Origin: Elephas maximus indicus
Taxonomy: Eukaryota; Chordata; Mammalia; Proboscidea; Elephantidae
Assembly: GCF_024166365.1 (NCBI RefSeq)
Contig: NC_064819.1
Span: forward strand, 9,932,501 to 9,996,500
Direction of reading: 5' to 3'
Length of the DNA: 64,000 nucleotides
Made by a program: the position numbers and the translations under genes
Notes under the pieces: generated by a model
Databases searched by the model: none
Seen by the model: only the letters and a program-made list of their open reading frames with translations
Told to the model about the DNA's origin: nothing
Shown here: positions 47,480 to 59,751 of the stretch, piece by piece
Layout of the letters: each line of letters opens with the position of its first letter
How positions within the stretch are numbered: position 1 is the first letter of the stretch

Positions 47480-47780
47480 AATAAAAATGAAAGGATTTAT
47501 TTTCAAAATTTATTTTTGTTGTTGGGAATATAGACAGCAAAACACATACACCAATTCAAGTTTCTACATGTACATTTCAGTGACCTCAATTACATTCTTT
47601 GAGTTGTGCAACCATTCTCACCCTCCTTTTTCCGAGTTGTTCATCCCCCATTAACATAAACTCACTGCCCCCAAAGTTTTCTTCCTAATCTTTCAAGTTG
47701 CTATAGTCAGTTTGGTCCCATATAGATAGTTCTTAAAAGAGCATAATCCTCAAGGCTGACATTTTTTATTAGTGAAGCTA
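47480..47780 (-). repeat. Old L1-like 3' end, antisense (tentative)
   Basis: 'gcaaaacacatacaccaatt', 'gtgcaaccattctcaccctc' and 'gttcatcccccattaacata' resemble text common in ancient L1 3' UTRs. The subfamily cannot be named. Confidence 0.5.
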
Positions 47781-49200
47781 AACTATGTTTGGAAAAGAAT
47801 TTATTTTTAAAAGTCTTGTGTGATAAAGAAAAATCATAAACTTATTAAAGAATATTTTTATAATCTTAGAGTGAGGGAACAAGACACACAAATGGCAAGC
47901 CACAAAAGAAAAGATACACGGATTTGACTTCACACAAATTTAGAATATGTGTTCAATGAAAGGTGCCATAAATGAAATGAAAACACAAGAAATGAAAATG
48001 ACAAGTCATTGAGGACCCTGTAGGAAAGTCTGAGTAGAGGAAAATGCAATCTTGATTCTCAGAAGCCATGTAGGACCAGGAGGCCTTGCAGTTTGCTTCG
48101 TTGTCTGAACAGGGTGATCTTTATGGAAAGGATGACTCAATCTTTCCTCTTTTGACCTTAGAGCTGTTTAACTCTGCTGCTTGGCTCAAACTTTCTCCCT
48201 TTCCTTCTTGAGCCCATAGGGGAGGTCTGGGCTGAACCGTGTCCTCAGATCCATGTAAATTTTGCTGTACATATTGAATTTGCAGAGTTCAGGGTGCTGG
48301 GGCAACGTGGGTACTGGGAAAACCCCTTTCCCACAGTGGGTTCACTCTTGCCTAGGAAAGAAAACCCACTACTGCATTGAAAAAAATTGTCAGGAAAGCT
48401 TTTTGTTTGTTCATTTGGAAGTTCATTTTTGGGTGGTCTCAGCAGAAAGAGTCACAAGAAGCTTTCTGACCTCTGTTCCAGGACAATTCTACAGGGCACC
48501 CCCCCGGCACCAGCAAGATGATTTCTGCAAGGGACTGTGGTCACAGTATCCTTTAGCCTCTCAGTGGAGGACCTGAAATCTTTCCCTGGCTCCTTTCCTT
48601 GCTTCGTCCAACCACATTTACAATGCCTGAACCACGCATAGCACAACTACACCTAGGCCCTAAGAGCATGGCATGTCCAAGTAGTGCCACAGTCTGTGAA
48701 AGCTGGTGGAAAATGTCATCGTTGTCAGAGTGGTCACCTCTTCCTTTTAGAAAGCTGTCACACTCTTTCTGGTTCTCTGAGGCAGAAATTACGGGAATGC
48801 TTAAAATGAAAAAAGAAGTGGATATTCAGAGCTAACCCTTGTCCAAATTGAGGGCCCTTTCCATACTATCCACTGCCTACCCTTCCTCCTACACCTGGCA
48901 ATATACTCTCCATGCCTGCAAATCTTGGCAACTTCCTGGACTGTGTTTCCTCATCCTCTTGGCCCACTCAAAGATCATTCTTTCTTAAAGATCCAGAGAC
49001 CAAATGCCACCCCCTCATCTGACTCTTCAGTCCGCCATCTGCTGTTTCCCTTCTCTGAGCTCCTAACACCTGTACCACTCATTTGGCATGCCAATTCAAT
49101 TCCCCTCAAATTTGAGTGCTTACTATATGTCTGGGGATGCAAAGATGAATAGACCCGTAGAGGTAAGAATAAGGTTAAAAAAAAAAAAGAACCCCAAAAA
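47781..49200. other. Unassigned intergenic sequence
   Basis: No gene recognised. The frame 48262-48576 (104 codons) has no domain features. Ends with an A-run at 49176-49188. Confidence 0.5.
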
Positions 49201-49201
49201 A

Positions 49202-49395
49202 CTAAACCTGTTGCTGTCGAGTTGATTCTGACTCATAGTATCCCTGTAGGACAGAGTAAACTGCTCCCTAGGGTTTCCAAGGCTGTAATCTTTACAGAAG
49301 CAGTCTGCCACATTTTTCTCTCACAGAGCAGCTGGTGGGTTAGAACCACTGACCTTTCATTCAGCAGTCGAGTGCTTAACCACTGTGCCACCAGA
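49202..49395 (-). repeat. AfroSINE, antisense
   Basis: 'cctgttgctgtcgagttgat', 'gggtttccaaggctgtaatc' and 'gagtgcttaaccactgtgcc' in antisense order. Confidence 0.85.
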
Positions 49396-49427
49396 TCTAC
49401 CTCAAGACTTAAGTAAAACAAAAACTA

Positions 49428-49582
49428 AACCTGTTGCCATCAAGTTGATTCCAACCCATAACGTCTCTACAGGACAGAGGAGAACTGTCCCATAGGGTTT
49501 CCAAGGAGCACCTGGTGGATTCGAAATGGTGGCCTTTTTTGGTTAGCAGCCAAGCTCTTGGACCACTGTGCCACCAGGGCAG
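49428..49582 (-). repeat. Afrotherian tRNA-type SINE, antisense
   Basis: 'cctgttgccatcaagttgat', 'tcccatagggtttccaagga' and 'gaccactgtgccaccagggc'. Tandem to the preceding SINE, 30 bp apart. Confidence 0.85.
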
Positions 49583-49965
49583 TAGGCCTTACAAAAAGGA
49601 AACAAGTCAAGGCTAGGTACAAAAAGACCAGGGCAACTCACTGAAAGTAAGTCTGCAGTACAATGAAAATGCCAACATGATATTGTGGGGTATGAATGGA
49701 AATATGATATACTATGACCAGGAATTATCTTACCGAATTCCTTCTACACAAGTCTTGGATCCTTGTTGAAATGTACACCTAGTTTCAAACTAAATGTAGA
49801 AAATGGAGAGGACCCAGGAAACAGTAACAAATAATAATAAAAAGGATGCAAAACTGGGCACCTTTGAGAAAAGAGAAAGGGAGAGCTGAGTTATGTATTT
49901 ATTTTCTCCTGGCCTAGAAGTTTTAAAATCACCTCATAGGCATGTGAAAGCCAGACAACAAAAAA

Positions 49966-50150
49966 GGTAGATCAAAGGAGAATTGATGCACTTGAATTGT
50001 GGTGTTGGTGAGGAGTGTTGAATATACAGTGGACTACCAGAAGAGTGACCAAATCAGTCTTGGAGGAAGTACAGCCAGAATGCTCCTTAGACGTGATGAT
50101 GGGAAGACTTCAGACATGTTACCAGGAGGGACCCATTCTGTTTGTAAAAT
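49966..50150 (+). mobile_element. RTE 3' region fragment
   Basis: 'gagaattgatgcacttgaat', 'ggaggaagtacagccagaat' and 'gttaccaggagggacccatt' match 43060-43210 of the RTE. It is truncated at both ends without the terminal AAC repeats. Confidence 0.85.
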
Positions 50151-53020
50151 CGAAGAGAAATTGCATATTTCACAAAACCTTCCCAGGTAGGGAAACACTG
50201 TAAACACACCTTCCATGCACACATTAAACTGCCATTTCAATAAAACAGTTTGAGGCCTCTACAGAAGGCCTGATTTATAAAAATACCACACCATTAAGAA
50301 CAGAATTTCATAGAGTGAAGAACCTGAAAACACTCTCGAATTGAATCTCTTCTTGAGCCTTGCACTGGGATGTTGAGTGGCTTCCCAGTGGATCCAGACA
50401 CTACTAGGAAAGCCACCTGAACAGGCCACCATTGTGAAATCATTGGTTGTCCTCCATTTAGATACCCCACCCAGATTTTATTTTTTTACGCAGAGTTGTA
50501 ACTAAGGTATGGCAGGTGGAGCAACTGTGCTGGGTGCTGCTTGAGGAGGGGCACTAACGAGCAGTTTCTATTGGCCATAGCAGTTTCCATGGAGAGAGTA
50601 TTAAGCAATTTAAAACGAATTGCCATAGGTGCTATTTTCAGTAGATAGGCCCCTGGCCCCACCCCAAGTTTCTGGAAGTCTCTTCAAAGAGCAATTTTAG
50701 GAATGAACATCCAAGACCACGGTAAGTGAGCTGACACCTCATCCAAGGGAGGAGAAGCCTGGAAAGGTGAGAGCAACTAAATACCCCCCAACTAGATTTT
50801 TCTTTACTGGAAGTCTCTAGGATTCATTTAGGAACAAATGAGAGCGGAGGTTTGCCCAAGTTGCCTCTAATAGAGGATTGTGGGGCAGAGATTGTGGCTG
50901 AGCAACTTAACCTCAGCAAGGCTCCCCAGGTTTTTGTTTAAGAAATAGTTACTTTGCATTTTCTGGAAGATGTATTTTCACCCGTGAGAGCTAAGTGAGC
51001 AGTGAAGTCTGTTTGGGTGGGGCTGAAGGCCCCGCCCACACCAGGGAAGGGGAGCTTGGGACTATACAGGGCAGCTGAGAAATCCCAGAAGACCAGAAGG
51101 AGGGGAGCAGTACGGGTCATTACTAGGAAATGTACCAGGTCAGATTTCAAAGTCTACTGGTGGATCCCCAGATCAAAGGTTGGGAACCCCTGACCTACAG
51201 AAGCAAGCTACTGCACTGGGGGGAGGAGGGCAGTAAGTCGTATTTCCCCCATGTTTCTTTCTGTTCTGCATAGAAGGCAAGAAGCAACTCCCAGTTTTTA
51301 AACACTAATTTTTTATACTTACCCTTTTAGTACCTCTTCATACAGTGTCCCCACCCTCACTTCCTGCCACATTTGATGGTTGCCTTTTTTTTTTTTTTTT
51401 AAGAATTATAGTACATACATTAGTTTTTTTTTTTTTTAAATACATTTACCCTGTTATCTAGTAGAGACTCAAGCCTCTTTTTGAAGGGCATAGAACATTT
51501 TGAAAATCAGACCCAGGAGGTTTATAACTTCAATGAAATCAGTGTTTAGTCTATCATGTCGTTTCAGATTTTTTCTAAGTGGCAACATAAAGAATGTCTT
51601 CGACTAGGAGTTCCAAACCATGGGTGTTTGTGTGACACTGAGTAATTTTCTTTACTTCATGGGGCCTCAGTTTCCTTGCTGTAAAACAAGCGGTTGTGCA
51701 GGTATCCTTTTTGGCACTAATATTTCATTATTTAAACTCTGCCTTTATGTACATATGTGTCCTATTAAAAATTTTTTACCTCAGGAAATGTGGCCAAAGA
51801 GTCCATTTTCTAAGTCTTTTTCTTAGTCTTCTTTTAAAGCCACCAGGAGGATCTTTGATTTCCATTGTGTAAATCTGTTATTCAGTCTTACAGCTGAGTA
51901 AACTTACAGACAGTAATCTTACAGATGAAAGGACTGAGTGAGAAAGGAAAGCAGAATGGCTATGCTCATAACTCCGTGAGCAGACTGGACTGGGAGTATG
52001 AACTCAGGCCTCATCACTGAGGTGGAGCTGAACAACTGTGCAGCGTTCAGGGAACAGATGCTAACCTAAGCCTGCAGCTTTGCTTTTTTTTTACTTTTTT
52101 GTTTCTTTTCTTTTGTTTCTCATGCCCAGTAGCTGTTTTGATTATTTCTGGGCTTCTGACAATTTTAGTTTCTCTGGGGTTGGCTCCTAATTGCTCTTCA
52201 AAAATCAACCTACAGTGTCACTGAACTGCACATGTAGAAGTGGTTGAGATGACATACATTTTGTTATGTTGTTATGTATATATACATACACAAAAAAATC
52301 AACCGGGATATGATTTTCTCCGAACACCATGCCTGAGTCAGTCATGTTGTCTCTCTCTCTCTTCGTTTGCCAACTCTGCACCTTGTGCCTTCTCCTCATA
52401 GTCTAATGTCACTGTGTTCCACAAAGTCTCCTCTGTTTGTGTGGTTTTTGCCTTACCTCTCTAACTGCCAGGAGCACCTAACAAAGTGCTTGGCACATTT
52501 TAGATGCTCAAAAAGTCTCCTTGAATTGAATCAGTGGAGCAAGGTGTATGAGCAGCTGCTTTTGTTTTCCTGGTTCTTCTAAAAAGCCTCTATCTCATTT
52601 TTCCCCCCACTTGATTTCATTTTAACAAATATATATTTAGGCCCCATTCTGTGGTATGTTTTCCTTTGAGCCTGTTTTTATGTTTGTGTCTGCTAGTAAC
52701 AGAATCGACTCAATGACAGTTAACAACAACAGTGAGTCCAAGCGGCCCTGCCTATGAACCATTTTCTGTTAGCTATTCTTATTTAACCAGGTAGCTATGA
52801 TGTTACACATTCAGGCCCATGGAGTGGCAGAGGTTTGTTTCAGCTCGTATTTTTCGATGATCTCTTTTCCTTGCATTAACCCAGATATTCAAGCTTAACC
52901 AAGGTGTGGTTGGAGAGCAACTGAGCCCCAAGAACCTGTATTTCTTTGTGTTGACCTGGAAAGGAGTTTATTCTAAGGGCATTACCTTATCTGCACTTTT
53001 GGAATTGATTATAGTAATAA
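50151..53020. other. Unassigned intergenic sequence, repeat-poor
   Basis: About 2.9 kb between CD80 and ADPRH with no gene recognised. Contains a CCCGCCC-type GC box near 51033, T-runs at 51389-51400 and 51425-51437, and a short SINE tail remnant near 52695-52735 ('cgactcaatgacagttaaca'). Confidence 0.45.
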
Positions 53021-53023
53021 TAC

Positions 53024-53436
53024 TGTTGAAGGTTGATTTGTGTCCCCCAAAAGTATGTGTTGTAAATCCTAACCCGTATACCAGTAGATGTAATCCCATA
53101 GACAAATAGGGTTTTCTTTGTTGGGTTAATGAGGTCATATCAGTGTGGGGTATGTTTTAAGCCAATCACTTTTGAGATATATAAAGAGCAGATGAGACAC
53201 AGAAACAAGCAAGCATGAATGGGAGAAAGAGAAGTTCCACACGGAGATCTCAAAGTAACACTGAGAAGAACCCTGCAGAGGCTGAGACAAGAATTTCCCC
53301 TGAGTGGACAAAGAGAGGCTTCCCCTAAAGCTGGTGCCCTGAATTCAGACTTTGAGTCCCCTAAATGTGAGCAAATAAATTTCTGTTGATGAAAGCCACC
53401 CACTTGTGGTATTTCTGTTATAGCAGCACTAAAAAC
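53024..53436 (+). repeat. MaLR-type solo LTR
   Basis: Starts 'tgttgaaggttgatttgtgt', has a TATA-like 'gatatataaagag' near 53174 and an AATAAA near 53375, and ends 'tatagcagcactaaaaacta' before an A-run. It is related to, but diverged from, the two LTRs at 13020 and 15493. Confidence 0.75.
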
Positions 53437-53679
53437 TAAAAAAAAAAAAAAAAATTAAAAAAAAAAGACTAAGGCAAATACTTATTATAAATAACAGAGA
53501 GAAATGTTTACTATGTAAAACTAAATGGTTAAATAAAAAAGGGCATAAAATTATATATACAAATGATCCAAATTTTTCAAAAAATATGTGCATAAAGACT
53601 GTAAGTGTATATAGTCTGACTGGTAGAATGTGTGTGGTTTCTAATTTTTTTCTGTGTTTTCTAAAATTTCTTTATACAT

Positions 53680-54185
53680 ACAATACATAAAAATTCTTAT
53701 TGTAAAAGATTAAAAATTTCCTCTTATCTCTTTCCCTACTCCCAGCAAACCCTCCCTTTCCCCTTTGAGAGGTAATCATTATAATCATTAATAACCATTT
53801 GATGTGTGTCCTCCCAGCCATTTTATATGCATGTACTCACACACACAGCTTTCTCTCTTTTAACATAAATAAGACTGTATAATATTCATCATTCTAAACC
53901 GTGATTTTTTTACTTAACAAAATGTCTCCAAGCTCCTTCCATGTGAGCACATCCATGTCTACCTCATAGTTTTGCACAATTCCATTGTATGCCATAATTG
54001 AGGGGAAGGAAACTCATATTCCCTTTAGAGGGATATTCAGGTTATTTCCAATTTTCTGCTATTAGAAACAATTTTTCTAAGAACATCAAGGAACATTTGT
54101 CTTTCTGAACATTTATGGGTATTATTTCAGGAGCAATTCCTGGAAGCTTTCCTAACATTTCTACCAAATGGGCTTATTATTATCA
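53680..54185 (-). repeat. Old LINE fragment, antisense
   Basis: 'ctccaagctccttccatgtg', 'caattccattgtatgccata' and 'cattcaggttatttccaatt'-like text is the antisense of the conserved L1 ORF2 C-terminal and 3' UTR region. It is strongly diverged. Confidence 0.55.
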
Positions 54186-54317
54186 AAAAAGACATGTAAA
54201 CATTTTAAAATAAAACTAATATGAAAAGCCAGCAGCCTAACATGAGACCAGACTCAGCTGGGTCTACTCTGTGACCGCAGAGAGTATGTTAGGGCCTAGC
54301 ATTTGCCAGGGGGTACA

Positions 54318-54478
54318 CAACCAAAACCCATTGCCGTTGAGTCAATTCCAACTCATAGCAACCCTATAGGAAAGAGTAGAACTGCTGCATTGGGTTTCCA
54401 GGGAGCGGTTGGTGGATTCAAACTGCTAACCTTTTGGTTAGCAGCCTGAGCTCTTAACCATTGTGCCATCAGGTCTCC
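54318..54478 (-). repeat. Afrotherian tRNA-type SINE, antisense
   Basis: 'aaaacccattgccgttgagt' through 'ccattgtgccatcaggtctc'. Nearly complete. Confidence 0.88.
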
Positions 54479-55481
54479 ACTAGGTACAGAGTAGGTGTTT
54501 AATGTCTACTGAATAAATATAAATAATTTAATGCTTCATACATCATAGCATCTGTGTAAGAAAGTGATAATTATTCCCAATTTACAGGAGAGGTACCTGA
54601 GGCATCTCAGAGATCAGCTCTGAGCCCTGAGTTTGTTTCTCAATACGAGCCTCACTGTAAAAAGTGATATGTATTTATCATACATGAAGAAAGGAAAAGG
54701 TTATTAAAAAGACAGGAAAGAAAGAAAAGACCAAAATGGTTGTCAGTAGAGGTGTACTCTTGAAAGTACAGTAGCTAAAGGGAACGGAAGAAATGATGAC
54801 ATGAAAGAGCTGAGCAGAATGTTTCAAAAAGCAGCTCTAGAAGTAAAGTAAAATATTATAATGAAATGTGCAAAGACCTGGAGTTAGAAAACCAAAAGGG
54901 AAGAACACGCTCAGCGTTTCTCAAGCTGAAAGAACTGAAGAAAAAACTCAAGCCTCAAATTGCAATACTGAAGATTCCATGGGCAAAAAAGTGAAGGACA
55001 CAGGAAGCATCAAAAGAAGATGGAAGGAATACACATAGTAACTGTACCAAAAAGAATTGGTCGATGTTCATCCATTTCAGGAGGTAGCATATGATCAAGA
55101 ACCAAAGGTACTGAAGGAAGAAGTCCAAGCCACAGTGAATGCATTGGAGAAAAACAAGGCCCCAGAAATTGATGGAATACCAACTGAGATGTTTCAACAA
55201 ATGAATGCAACACTGGAAGTGTTCACTCGTCTGTGCCAAGAAATTTGGAAGGCAGCTTCCTGGCCAACCAGCTGGAAGAGATTCATATTTCTGCCCATTC
55301 CAAAGAAAGGTGATCCAACAGAATGCAGAAATTATCAAACAATATCATTAATATCACATACAAGTTAAGTTTTGCTGAAGGTAATTAAAAAATGGTTGCA
55401 GCAGTGCATTGACAGAGAACTGTCAGAAATTCAAGCCAGATTCAGAGGAGGACGTGGAATGAGGGATATCATTGCTGATGT

Positions 55482-56058
55482 TGTTGCTGGGTGGAAACCC
55501 CAGGTTCTGGTAGGCGTGGGTTGTTACAGCCAATAAACAAGAGACCGAGGTGGGAGAGAAGAAAGTACCTTTATTTCGTTGTGCAAGGAAAGGAACAATT
55601 GGGGCTGTAGCCTCCAAGGCTGCTCGCAGGCAGCTTGGGGAAGTGGGCTTTCACAAAGAGCAGACAAGGAAATGCAAATTCATCATGAATATTCAGGACT
55701 GACCTTCACACAGGTGCTGAGGACTTGGGAATGACTATGCATTTTCTATAGACAAGGGTTCGATTCTCCAGGTTGGAGGAAGAGGTCAATTTTCCTTCCT
55801 TAGCATGTTAAGTGTCCCCCCAGAGGTGGGGTACTTGTATGCATTTTTCACTTAATGAGTTAATAGGTCACCTGCAGTATTAAAATGGCATAGAAAACCT
55901 GCTAAAACTCATACAGGTCCCCTATGCTATGGCTCGTCTTGTGGTTATCTTGTCAAGAATAATCTCAGAATAATGAGCAGTGTATTCTGCTCAGTATAGG
56001 AGGATAAGCCAGACCAGGTGTCTCTTAGAAGGGTTGAGCTCTGAGGCTGTCTGCTTCA
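55482..56058 (-). repeat. Solo endogenous-retrovirus LTR, 577 bp
   Basis: Plus strand begins TGTTGCTGGG and ends CTGCTTCA, the TG...CA ends of an LTR. It is flanked by a 4-bp target duplication, atgt (55478-55481 and 56059-56062). Read on the minus strand it has an AATAAA signal at 55575-55570 followed by a T/C-rich stretch and a GT-containing downstream element, so transcription would run minus. A 4-bp duplication favours a gammaretrovirus-like (ERV1) origin. No internal viral genes remain. Confidence 0.85.
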
Positions 56059-56163
56059 ATGTCAGATGGCTCTTGGCTAAAAGCAGAGAATACCAGAGAG
56101 ATGTTTACCTGTGTCGTATTGACTAGGCAAAGGTACTCTGTTGTGCGAATCATAACAAATTAC

Positions 56164-56226
56164 AGATAACATTGAGAATCATAACAAAATATAGATAACA
56201 TTATAGATAACTTCTCAATGTTATCT
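56164..56226. repeat. Perfect 15-bp inverted repeat with a 33-bp loop
   Basis: agataacattgagaa at 56164-56178 is exactly complementary to ttctcaatgttatct at 56212-56226, with extra short 'agataacatta' copies in the loop. It sits in the RTE and replaces the normal sequence there. It may be a template-switch scar. Confidence 0.8.
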
Positions 56227-57351
56227 ATTCTAATGTTATCTAGAATTCCAGAACACTTAATTGTGCTCACGCAGAATCTGTACATAGAACAAGAGGCAGT
56301 CGTTCAACTAGAACAAGGGGATACTGCAGGTTTAAAATCAGGAAAGGTGTGTCTGGGTTGTGTTCTTTCACCACACTTATTAAATCTTTATGCTGAGGAA
56401 ATAATCCAAGAAGCTGGACTATATGAAGAAGAACACAGCATCAGGATTGGAGGAAGACTCATTAACAGCTATGATATACAGATGACACAACCTTGTCTGC
56501 TGAAAGTGAAGAGAACTTGAAGCACTTCCTGATGAAGATCAAAGACCACAGCCTTCAACATAAAGAAAACAAAAATCTTCACAACCGAACCAATAAGCAA
56601 CATCATGATAAGTGGTGAAAAGATTGAAGTTGTCAAGGATTTCATTTTATTTGGATCTACAGTCAGTGCCCACAGAAGCGGCAGTCAGGAAATCAAATGA
56701 CATACTGCATTGAGCAAGTCTGCTGCAAAAAACCTCTTTAAAGGGTTAAAAAGCAAAGATGTCACTTTGAGGACTAAGGTGTGCCTGACCACACCATGGT
56801 ATTTTCGTCTCATATGCCTTCGAAAGCTGGACAATAAATAAGGAAGATGGAAGAAGAATTGATGCCTTTTAATTATGGTGTTGGCAAAGAGTATTGAATA
56901 TGCCATGGACTGCCAAATGAAGGAACAATATGTCTTGGAAGAAGTACAGCCAAAATGATCCTTAGACATGAGGATGGCGAGACTTTGTCTCACATACTTT
57001 GGACATGTTCTCAGGAAGGACCAGTCCCTGGAGAAGGACATCATGCTTGATAAATTAGAGGGTCAGCGAAAAAGAGGAAGATCCTCAATGAGACGGATTG
57101 ACACAGTGGCTACAACAATGGGTTCAAGTGTAAAAAGAATAGTGAGGATGGTGAAAGACTGGACAGTGTTTCGTTCTGTTGTACATAGGGTCGCTATGAG
57201 TTGGAATGGACTTAATGGCACCCAACTACAACAACAACATTTGTGAGTAATGAACATGCCTGGTAAGCAATGAAAGTGTGCCTTCCTCAGTAAAATTGGG
57301 GGCAGGGAGTTAAGTCTTCATCGTTTTTGTGTTCCCAGCCTCTACACTAAT

Positions 57352-57545
57352 CCCTAAGCTCTTGGCGTTGAGTTGACTCCAACTCAGGACACCCACATGT
57401 GTGTCAGAGTAGAACTGTGCTCCAAAGGGTTTTCAAGGGCCGATTTTTCGGAAGTAGGTCAGCAGGTCTTCTGAAGTGCCTCTGGGTGAACTTGAACCTC
57501 TAACCTTTTGGTTAGCAGCTGAGTGCATTAATCATTTACACCGAT
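57352..57545 (-). repeat. AfroSINE, antisense
   Basis: 'ttggcgttgagttgactcca', 'ctgtgctccaaagggttttc' and 'ccttttggttagcagctgag' in antisense order. Confidence 0.82.
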
Positions 57546-57614
57546 GGGGACTCATCATTAGTGCCTAGTACCTGATAAAATGCCAAACAAATATTTGTTC
57601 TTCTTGGCAGAACA

Positions 57615-57785
57615 ACAAACCCATTGCTGTCAAGTTGATTCGGACTCGTAGTAACCCCGTAGAACAGAGTAATGTTTACGGAAGCAAATAGCCACATCTT
57701 TCTCCCACGTTGCAGCTAATGGGTTCAAACCACGGACCTTTCAGTTAGCAGGTGAGCGCTTAACCGCTGTGCCACCAGGACTCCT
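57615..57785 (-). repeat. AfroSINE, antisense, with small deletion
   Basis: 'acccattgctgtcaagttga' to 'ccgctgtgccaccaggactc'. Part of the central body is missing after 'gaacagagtaatg'. Confidence 0.82.
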
Positions 57786-57944
57786 TTGGCTATGTCCCAG
57801 ATGTCCCCAAAACAGTTTCCAATGTTTGTCCCAGTAGAAAGGATGTCATTGGCAGTTGCTATTGGGAAAAGAAGGTAGGACGGCTCGTGTGATAGTGAGA
57901 AGTGGGTATACAGGGAGATGCAGTAATAACTTTTATTGCCAATA

Positions 57945-58110
57945 AGCAAGAGATGAGTTATCTCATGCAATCCTCAGAACAACTCTATGAGGTAACTACG
58001 ATTATTTTCCCTATTTTAGAAAAGTGGAAAATTAAGCTTAGCAAGGTGGAGCGACTTACCCAAGCTAGAATGTGCTGTTGCCGGAGATTGAAATCAGGTA
58101 GCGTGAATGA
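57945..58110 (-). repeat. MIR-like SINE, antisense
   Basis: 'tcatgcaatcctcagaacaa', 'ctctatgaggtaactacgat' and 'gcgacttacccaagctagaa' follow the antisense MIR order. Nothing else is recognised in 57786-58440. Confidence 0.7.
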
Positions 58111-58439
58111 GGCAGGAGTCTATGCTGTTGACAGCAAGGTTCCTAAGCACCATTAAGTGAAAGCTAACTAATTTCCCCCCAGGTTATTCTTTACATTCAG
58201 GCCAAAGAAAAACTTCTTCCAAGGCTTCTTACAAAAAAGGGCCACTATGTGGTAAGAATGATCTCCTCAACAGACATCTTTAGCTGAAACAGTGATTTTA
58301 TAAGGGTTGTTTATTATTTAAAATGTTCCTCACTAGAGAACTTTCTTTGACTATATTCACAGAGGTTGAAAATCTTTGAAGATGAACCTGATTTTTATAA
58401 ACTCTCAAAAGTCACTTAGGCCAGGGCCAGGGATGGTGG

Positions 58440-58605
58440 TGGGAGATGAACTGGGCAAGGGCACCAGGGGATTTCCTGGAGTGGTGGAAACATTTTGTAC
58501 GCATTGTGATGGTTGTAACCCAGGTGTACACATTTATCAAAAGGTACTGAACAGCACACAGAAAAGGTGCACTACATGTAACATGTAAATTATACCTCAA
58601 TAAAG
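58440..58605 (+). repeat. Old L1 3' end
   Basis: 'gtgatggttgtaacccaggt' and 'gtaaattatacctcaataaa' are typical of the last bases of ancient L1 elements. It is followed by a T-run. Confidence 0.65.
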
Positions 58606-58647
58606 CTTTTTTTTTTTTTTTTTTTAAGCTCTTAGGTCAAGTATGGA

Positions 58648-58805
58648 CCCCTGGTGCTCAGTGGTTAAGGGCTTGGCTGCTAACCAAAAGGTCGGCAGTT
58701 CAAATCCACCAGCTGCTCTTGGAAATCCTATGGGGCGTTTCTACTCTGTCCTATAGGGTTGCTGTGGGTCGGAATCCACTCTAGGGCAGTGAGTTTGGTT
58801 TGGTG
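58648..58805 (+). repeat. Afrotherian tRNA-type SINE, plus strand
   Basis: 'acccctggtgctcagtggtt', 'aaaaggtcggcagttcaaat' and 'gtgagtttggtttggtggtt'. Near-complete. Confidence 0.88.
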
Positions 58806-58851
58806 GTTATGCCAAGTCTGGGTCATTACAGCATGAAAGATAGGTCTGTTG

Positions 58852-58975
58852 TTAGCTGCCGTCTAGCCAGCTCGGCCTCATAGAGACCTTACGTATAACA
58901 GAAAGATACCTGGTTCTGCGCCTTCCTCACCGTTATTGCTCTGCTCGAGCCCACAGTTGCAGCCATTTTTTTCTT
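58852..58975 (-). mobile_element. RTE 3' end fragment, antisense
   Basis: 'gttgttagctgccgtctagc', 'ctggttctgcgccttcctca' and 'cgagcccacagttgcagcca' match the RTE 3' end as at 39210-39340. Confidence 0.78.
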
Positions 58976-59169
58976 ATACAAAGTAAAAATTTGCACAAGT
59001 ATATAGACTACATACATGTAGTAATTCTAATTCTCCTTAAAAGAGACATTATTCGTTGATTTAGGAAAAAAAAAAGTTCTTAGTTTTCCGTTGCTTTTAT
59101 TTACAGCCAGCATGAAAAAATTCCCTACTGCTGCCAAATAAGTAGTGAGTTCAAATTAGTTCATTTAAT

Positions 59170-59335
59170 TCTTACACCACCTAAGACTCCCACTAATAGC
59201 GATCCTATATGACTGAATAGAACCCTATAGGGTTTCCTAGGCTGAGATCTTCATCTGCTGGTAGGTTCCAATCTCCGACCTTTCCGTTAGCAGCCAAGCC
59301 AGCGCTTAATCCCTGCGCCACCAGGGCTCCGCCCT
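59170..59335 (-). repeat. Afrotherian tRNA-type SINE, antisense
   Basis: 'taatagcgatcctatatgac', 'gggtttcctaggctgagatc' and 'ctgcgccaccagggctccgc'. It ends about 140 bp before the CpG-rich region. Confidence 0.82.
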
Positions 59336-59751
59336 AAGAGGCAAGTACTATTTCTCTCCCGTTTGTATGGATGAGGGGCCCAGGATCCGGCAAAGGCCTC
59401 TCACTCAGCGCCCTCTTCCAGGAATCTGGGGACCCACTGGCTCGCTGTAGCCCAGGAAAGCTGGGCAGGAAGAATGGCCCAGGCGTCAGTCAGGAGCCAA
59501 CATGAGTCACTGCCAGGCAGAGCCGGGGCCAACCCCAAGGCCGCGACCCCAGCGCCCTCCCGAGCCTCCGGTGACGAAATCCGGTCGGCCCCGCGGGGAG
59601 CAGAAGGGCGCGGCGCTGCGGAAAACCGCGCTAGAGGCCGGGCCCTCCGCGCCAGGGTGGGCCCAGCCGGAGATTCGGTCGCCGCCCCCCAGGCTCGCCA
59701 GGCCCGATCCCTCGCGCACCTGCCCCGCGGCATCCGCCCGCGCCCGCCGCA

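Larger units (their letters stand above)
54672..57242 (+). mobile_element. RTE LINE split by a solo LTR, plus strand
   Basis: Starts at 'atcatacatgaagaaaggaa' and ends 'gcacccaactacaacaacaa'. About 2.0 kb of RTE remains once the 577-bp LTR is removed. Frames at 55057-55368 ('LPIPKKGDPTECRNYQTISL') and 56968-57246 are disconnected. The YADD block is destroyed by a frameshift near 56480. Confidence 0.9.
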
